Of a stretch of DNA of 57,712 nucleotides, positions 56,959-57,712 are shown piece by piece. The notes below the pieces were generated by a model. It saw nothing but the letters and a program-made list of their open reading frames with translations. It had not been told where the DNA came from and ran no database searches. A program made the translations under genes and the position numbers. Source of the stretch: Gnetum montanum (taxonomy: Eukaryota; Streptophyta; Gnetopsida; Gnetales; Gnetaceae); NCBI GenBank assembly GCA_015680685.1, contig MNCI01026595.1:147899-205610 (forward strand), written 5' to 3'. Position 1 is the first letter of the stretch. Each line of letters begins with the position of its first letter.

Positions 56959-57712
56959 TACCCCCATGACTGAATGAAAACTCATCCTCGAGTTCCTTAC
57001 AAAAATATCGGAAAGGTATGGGATTATTGAGGGAGATTGAACTAATGGGATGACATGTGAACGGATCATCATTACAAGACTCAACAAAACTAGTGTTCAT
57101 GACAACAAGGGTGAACACCTTATTACATTGACATCAGGCCTTAGTTGGCAACTGAGAGAGAGAGAGAAAGAAGTGTTGTTGTTGCCAACGTCAAGATTGT
57201 GCTTTTCGTTGTCCATCCGTAAGCGCACCATCAATCTTGCTCCTTGCATAGCTACTTCAGCACCGCTCCATTCCAAGCGTTCCTTCCAGATCCGGTCCAT
57301 TATTGCATGATCTCCATCTGCACACACAACACAATCTTGTATTAGCAAGGGTGGATGAATGTCAATGTGGTAATACCTTGCTTCGATGTAAGTCCATTAG
57401 CTGGGTTGTGGTATGGCTTATTCGGGTCTGGAGATATATTAATGATGACTACCGAAGGTGTAGGGGTTAAGAGAAAATCAAAAAAAAATCGGGGCTAAGA
57501 GAAAATCGAACGAAAAAATCGGGCCTTGTACCCCCATGACTAATCGCGAACCTCCGGTAGCGAAAGAATGGAGAAAGAATAAGAACAAGAAGATGGAGAA
57601 AAAGAGACAACTAAGAAATCGATGAAATGGATGTCAAGATGGAAATGAACAAAATAAAATTAATTGCAAAATGTTAAGGAAAAAAATTTAACTGGTGCAC
57701 CAAATAGGAATG
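56959..57712 (-). mobile_element. 3' region of a type B element (continues past the window)
   Basis: The polypurine tract at 56959-56971 is followed on the minus strand's upstream side by sequence nearly identical to 24540-25299 of E2 in reverse, including the second polypurine motif at about 57529-57542. No gene is present in this part. The rest of the element lies beyond 57712. Confidence 0.85.

Overview
The window is repeat-rich nuclear DNA of a land plant, almost certainly a seed plant with a large, retrotransposon-laden genome. The evidence is AT-rich spacer, several nested Ty3/gypsy elements of the non-chromoviral Athila/Tat type, one Ty1/copia scrap, an intron-bearing plant-type zinc-finger pseudogene, and no compact genes, operons, rRNA or tRNA. 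I cannot name the species. No intact protein-coding gene is visible. Every recognisable coding stretch is broken by stops or frameshifts, many of which look like C-to-T (or G-to-A) changes at Gln, Arg and Trp codons, as expected for old methylated transposons.

Layout. 1-3720: AT-rich spacer. 3723-4447: remains of a Ty3 element with an initiator-Met-type primer site and a gag fragment. 4448-7126: LTR and 3' region of a minus-strand Athila-like element. 7127-19339: a 12 kb minus-strand element (here E1, U3 type C). It holds gag, protease, RT, RNase H and integrase remains, and downstream of integrase a very long accessory reading frame of unknown function with its own TATA box and a possible 5'UTR intron. 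19342-26157: a plus-strand element (E2, U3 type B) inserted in the 5' LTR of E1; it keeps gag and protease but has lost RT, RNase H and integrase. 26159-26625: a small mosaic contig. 26627-36903 and 37041-47892: two arms of a roughly 10 kb inverted repeat. Each arm holds a pseudogene of a CDCA7/R1-type (zf-4CXXC_R1) zinc-finger protein, flanking host DNA and one Athila-like element (E3, U3 type A). The right-hand E3 is nearly full length, 40239-50608. 50609-51720: a second, internally deleted element body directly after the 3' LTR of E3. 51740-53000: two arrays of short palindromic motifs. 53530-53850: copia fragment. 53989-54696: a small inverted duplication. 55206-57712: a type C LTR interrupted by a type B element on the minus strand that runs off the window.

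How the pieces relate. The Athila-like copies share one body plan: an LTR starting TGATGA and ending CTCATCA or a close variant, a tRNA-Asp-type primer site next to the LTR, gag with a CX2CX3HX4C knuckle, pol, a polypurine GTCATGGGGG motif just after integrase, about 2 kb of conserved non-coding sequence, and the same polypurine motif again at the 3' LTR. They differ in U3, where three unrelated sets of short palindromes occur, and in whether the accessory frame is present (only E1).

Cautions. Nine isolated single Ns and one run of 194 Ns mark contig joins. At seven of the nine single Ns the flanking sequence is duplicated, directly or inverted, so the big inverted repeat may be an assembly placement of two alleles or paralogues rather than a true palindrome. 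Coordinates of decayed domains are approximate. All comparisons were made by eye between parts of this window.
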